From assembly GCA_036380275.1 (NCBI GenBank), contig DASVFB010000132.1, forward strand, positions 1 through 8,049: a DNA stretch of 8,049 nucleotides, given 5' to 3'. Made by a program: the position numbers and the translations under genes. Positions 5,719 through 8,049 of this stretch are shown here, piece after piece. The notes under the pieces were generated by a model that ran no database searches, was not told the origin of the DNA, and was given only the letters and a program-made list of their open reading frames with translations. Source of the stretch: DASVFB01 sp036380275 (GTDB lineage Bacteria; Actinomycetota; Thermoleophilia; Gaiellales; Gaiellaceae). Each line of letters begins with the position of its first letter. Position 1 is the stretch's first letter.

Positions 5719-7644
5719 GTGCCTTTTCGAAGCCTGGCGTGGGCGGTGCTTCTCGGCGCCGCCTTTGCAGCGGTCGTCAGTGCTCACGGCGCCGGTTCGG
5801 CGACGCAGATCGTATTCGCCGCGGATCGCCGGCCCGCGCTGGACGGCGAGATCTACCGCGTCGACATGGACGGCAAGCGGGTCGACGTCAGCCGCAGTCC
5901 CTTCGCGGACACGCAGCAGACCGTCTCTCCAAACGGCAAGCGCATCGCGTTCCTTAGCGTGCGAAGCGGAAGCTCCAGGATTTATGTCGTCGGCACCGAC
6001 GGCCGGCGCCTGAGTGCGGTTTCGTCGGGTCTGCCGACCCTGCGGCCGCCGCAGATTCTCGGCTGGTCGCCCGACAGCACGCGGATCGCAGTGACTGCGG
6101 GCACCGCGCAGGAGTCGAGGATCTACATCCTGCAGCCACGCCGGCCGCAGCACGTGATTGCTCGCGTGTCGGCCGCCGACGGCGGCATCGGCGTAGGCGC
6201 GTGGTCGCCGGACAGTCAAGAGTTCGAATTCGACAGCCCGTTCCAGAGCCAGCCCGTCGTCCGGGTCGTCGCTGCGACAGGGAGGCCCGCGTTCAGAGTG
6301 ATCGGCGACGCACCTGCGTGGTCCGCGCGAGGGCGCCTTGCGGTGGTCTCGGACGAACACGTGCGCGTGCTGAGCGAGCACGGTAAGCGGCTCGCCTCGT
6401 TTTCCGGCCGCGCGTTCGCCTGGTCGCCAAGCGGCGATCGGCTGGCGAGCCTGGCCGGGCAGACGCTTGCGGTTCGCGGCGCGGGCGGCGTCGGTCGCGT
6501 GAGCTTCAAGAAGAAGGCCTCCGGGACCGCACAGCTGCTTTTCTGGGCCGACGCCCACCGCGTCGTCCTCGTCAACGGCCTCAACGAGCAATACGACGGC
6601 ATCGATGTCTCGCGCGGGCGCACCTGGAAGCCGAGTGAGCGCCTCGTCTCGGCGCACTACTGCGGTTGCACGTCGCCTGACGGCTCGCTCGTCGCGGACA
6701 CGACTCGGGTCGACGACGGGTTCGCGCTTCGGGTGGCGAGGCTCGACCAGAGTCATTCGCGCACGTTGATTCGTGTTCCGAGCTGCGCGGACGACGGCGT
6801 GGTCGTGTCCTCGGTTCAGTCGGTCCAGTTCGCGACGGCGCGGTCGGTCGTCTACCAGAGCAGATGTGCCGAACCGCCCGTCGATCTGTACGGCGTCGAC
6901 CCGAACGCCGGCATCGCGCGCGCGATCACTCACACGAGCGCGGAGGAGACGGAACCTGCGCTTTCGCCGGACGGTACGCAGGTGGCGTACGTGCGCGCCG
7001 ACGCGCGCGGCCTTTCCTGCAAGGGCTGCCCCGCGACGATCTGGATCATGAACGCCGACGGGACGAACCAGCACGCGCTCACGCAGCCGCAGACCGGCCA
7101 GTGGGATTACGACCCGAGCTGGTCGCCCGACGGCACGCAGATCGTGTTCTCACGTTGGTACGCCGCCGGCACGGCCCGCTACCACCTGTTCGTTGTCGGT
7201 GCAGCAGGAGGATCGGCCCGCGATCTTGGAGTGGTCGGCGCGAGCCCGGCCTGGGGGCCAAGCGCGATCGCGTACGTCGAAGAGGGCACGCCTGTCGAAG
7301 GCGGTTCCGTCTGGAGCGTGGCGCCGGACGGGACGGGTCAGCGCGAGATCGCGGGCGGCGAATCGGCCTATCTGCCGACATGGTCGCGTGCAGGCGAGCT
7401 CGCCTACGTCGATCAGCAACTAGGGCGAAAGGCAGTCCTGGTCGTGGGTGGACGGCGAGTATCGGTCCCGTTCGCCAGGATCGACGATCTCGTCTGGCTG
7501 GCGGACGGAAGCCGTCTCGTTCTCTTTGCCGCAAAGGTGAACACGGGTTCGCTAGGGAGCCTTGTGTACGACGTCTACAGCATCCGCCCCGACGGCAGCG
7601 ATACCCGGCGCCTGACCACGAACGTCAGCGGCTGGCCCAGATAG
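5719..7644 (+). CDS. Secreted TolB/WD40-like (PD40) beta-propeller protein
   Basis: 641 residues from GTG 5719. The N-terminus (about 1-25) has a hydrophobic signal segment, so export is likely. The rest is a run of PD40 (TolB-type) blade motifs: SPNGKRIAF (70-78), WSPDSTRIAV (116-125), WSPDSQEFEF (162-171), WSPSGDRLAS (235-244), SPDGSLVAD (319-327), LSPDGTQVAYV (415-425), WSPDGTQIVFSRW (468-480), WSRAGELAYV (555-564) and WLADGSRLVLF (593-603). Blade ends with NADGTN (445-450), APDGTG (535-540) and RPDGSD (623-628) are typical. This number of blades could be one long propeller or two. Cysteines cluster as CGC (315-317), C356, C383 and CKGC (434-437), which may form disulfides in an exported protein. 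No catalytic peptidase domain (as in DPP-IV-like proteins) follows the propeller, and no membrane anchor is seen besides the signal. Such proteins usually bind partners, but this one's partner is unknown. It is divergent from tatA. Confidence 0.88.
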   Translation: MPFRSLAWAVLLGAAFAAVVSAHGAGSATQIVFAADRRPALDGEIYRVDMDGKRVDVSRSPFADTQQTVSPNGKRIAFLSVRSGSSRIYVVGTDGRRLSAVSSGLPTLRPPQILGWSPDSTRIAVTAGTAQESRIYILQPRRPQHVIARVSAADGGIGVGAWSPDSQEFEFDSPFQSQPVVRVVAATGRPAFRVIGDAPAWSARGRLAVVSDEHVRVLSEHGKRLASFSGRAFAWSPSGDRLASLAGQTLAVRGAGGVGRVSFKKKASGTAQLLFWADAHRVVLVNGLNEQYDGIDVSRGRTWKPSERLVSAHYCGCTSPDGSLVADTTRVDDGFALRVARLDQSHSRTLIRVPSCADDGVVVSSVQSVQFATARSVVYQSRCAEPPVDLYGVDPNAGIARAITHTSAEETEPALSPDGTQVAYVRADARGLSCKGCPATIWIMNADGTNQHALTQPQTGQWDYDPSWSPDGTQIVFSRWYAAGTARYHLFVVGAAGGSARDLGVVGASPAWGPSAIAYVEEGTPVEGGSVWSVAPDGTGQREIAGGESAYLPTWSRAGELAYVDQQLGRKAVLVVGGRRVSVPFARIDDLVWLADGSRLVLFAAKVNTGSLGSLVYDVYSIRPDGSDTRRLTTNVSGWPR

Positions 7645-7711
7645 GGTCCCGCTAGACTGGGTCACGAACCCGGCCGGAAAACGGCTTCGTTAGGCCGGAT
7701 TCGCTCTCACA
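7645..7711 (+). promoter_or_regulatory. sufC upstream region with -10-like hexamer
   Basis: In this 67-base spacer, TAGACT at 7653-7658 matches the TANNNT -10 consensus and would start transcription near 7664-7666, giving a leader of about 45 bases before the sufC ATG. No good -35 is visible at the expected distance (inside the end of the upstream gene). No strong Shine-Dalgarno sequence precedes the ATG. No clear rho-independent terminator for the upstream gene is seen, so read-through into sufC is also possible. Confidence 0.4.
7670..7698 (+). repeat. Inverted repeat in the sufC leader
   Basis: CCGGCC (7670-7675) pairs with GGCCGG (7693-7698) over a 17-base loop. Inside it, GCCG (7673-7676) can instead pair with CGGC (7682-7685) over a GAAAA-type loop, so alternative folds exist. 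The position just downstream of the putative transcription start would suit an operator or an mRNA structure. There is no T-run after it, so it does not look like an intrinsic terminator. Confidence 0.4.
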
Positions 7712-8049
7712 ATGGCATTGCTCGAGATCAACAATCTGCACGTCGCGCTCGAGGACGGGACGGAGATCGTCAAGGGCGTCGACCTTGCTGTGGACCAGAA
7801 CGAGATCCACGCGATCATGGGCCCGAACGGCTCGGGCAAGTCGACGCTCGCGTACGCGCTGATGGGACATCCCGCGTACGCGATCACCGAGGGCGAGATC
7901 CTCTTCGGCGGTGAGGACCTCGTGCCGCTCGGCGCGGACGAGCGGGCACAACGGGGGCTGTTCCTCGCGTTCCAGTACCCGCACGCCGTTCCCGGCGTGA
8001 CGGTGACGAGCTTCCTGCGCAGCGCCATCAACGCGATTCGCAAGGCGCG
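7712..8049 (+). CDS. sufC: SufC, Fe-S cluster assembly ABC-type ATPase (3' end cut by window edge)
   Basis: The first 112 residues are present, starting MALLEINNLHVALEDG; SufC is normally about 250 residues, so just under half is here. SufC is a cytoplasmic ABC-type ATPase that binds SufB and SufD and drives iron-sulfur cluster assembly on that scaffold. Visible motifs: Walker A GPNGSGKST (37-45; K43), YALMGHPAYAITEGEILFGG (48-67), and the Q-loop region LFLAFQYPHAVPGVTV (83-98; Q88), whose AFQYP followed by (I/V)PGV is a SufC hallmark that separates it from ordinary transporter ATPases. The signature motif, Walker B and H-loop lie outside. sufB and sufD are expected to the right. The upstream gene is on the same strand 67 bases away but looks functionally unrelated. 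Confidence 0.95.
   Translation, partial: MALLEINNLHVALEDGTEIVKGVDLAVDQNEIHAIMGPNGSGKSTLAYALMGHPAYAITEGEILFGGEDLVPLGADERAQRGLFLAFQYPHAVPGVTVTSFLRSAINAIRKA

Noticed and set aside
5021..6013. 330-codon plus-strand frame across tatC, tatA and the start of the propeller gene
   Set aside because: It overlaps two certain Tat genes and the divergent promoter region, and has no domain signal.
5704..7074. 456-codon open frame on the minus strand opposite the PD40 propeller gene
   Set aside because: Its composition is Arg-rich and random-looking. The opposite strand holds repeated SPDG blade motifs, so that strand is the coding one.
1..8049. CRISPR arrays, tRNA or rRNA genes, insertion sequences, phage genes
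   Set aside because: No spaced direct repeats, structural RNA sequence or transposase/integrase motifs were recognised in the window by eye.

Overview
The window is high-GC, densely packed chromosomal DNA. The dense in-phase coding, the GC-rich codon use and the lack of strong Shine-Dalgarno sites suggest an actinobacterium. The gene types also fit the Thermoleophilia (Gaiellales/Solirubrobacterales-like), but that placement is an inference from style and content, not from a marker gene. No rRNA, tRNA, insertion sequence, CRISPR array or phage gene was seen.

Left part, minus strand (5647 down to 1): five genes in one direction with very short spacing, so probably one transcription unit. In order of transcription they are tatA (TatA pore subunit), tatC (Tat receptor, 3 bases later), a membrane-anchored two-domain protein with a CopC/YtkA-like beta-sandwich and a LolA-like domain (start overlaps the tatC stop by 8 bases), a large secreted eight-bladed-type quinoprotein-like beta-propeller with a long C-terminal Ig/carboxypeptidase-regulatory-like extension (46-base gap), and a MoxR-type AAA+ ATPase (30-base gap) that runs off the left edge. 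All but the ATPase are membrane or exported proteins, so the group looks like a cell-envelope or secretion cluster. The quinoprotein-like protein descends from the PQQ alcohol dehydrogenase family but has lost several of that family's catalytic and cofactor residues. This is the most unusual feature of the window.

Right part, plus strand: a 71-base divergent intergenic region separates tatA from a secreted TolB/WD40-like (PD40) beta-propeller protein of 641 residues that starts with GTG and may be leaderless. A 67-base spacer with a good -10-like hexamer and an inverted repeat then leads to sufC, the ATPase of the SUF iron-sulfur cluster assembly system, which runs off the right edge.

The window mostly holds recognisable families. 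The points of interest are the apparently inactivated quinoprotein with a novel tail, its linkage to a MoxR ATPase and Tat genes, the little-known CopC/LolA-like protein, and two small regulatory intergenic regions.
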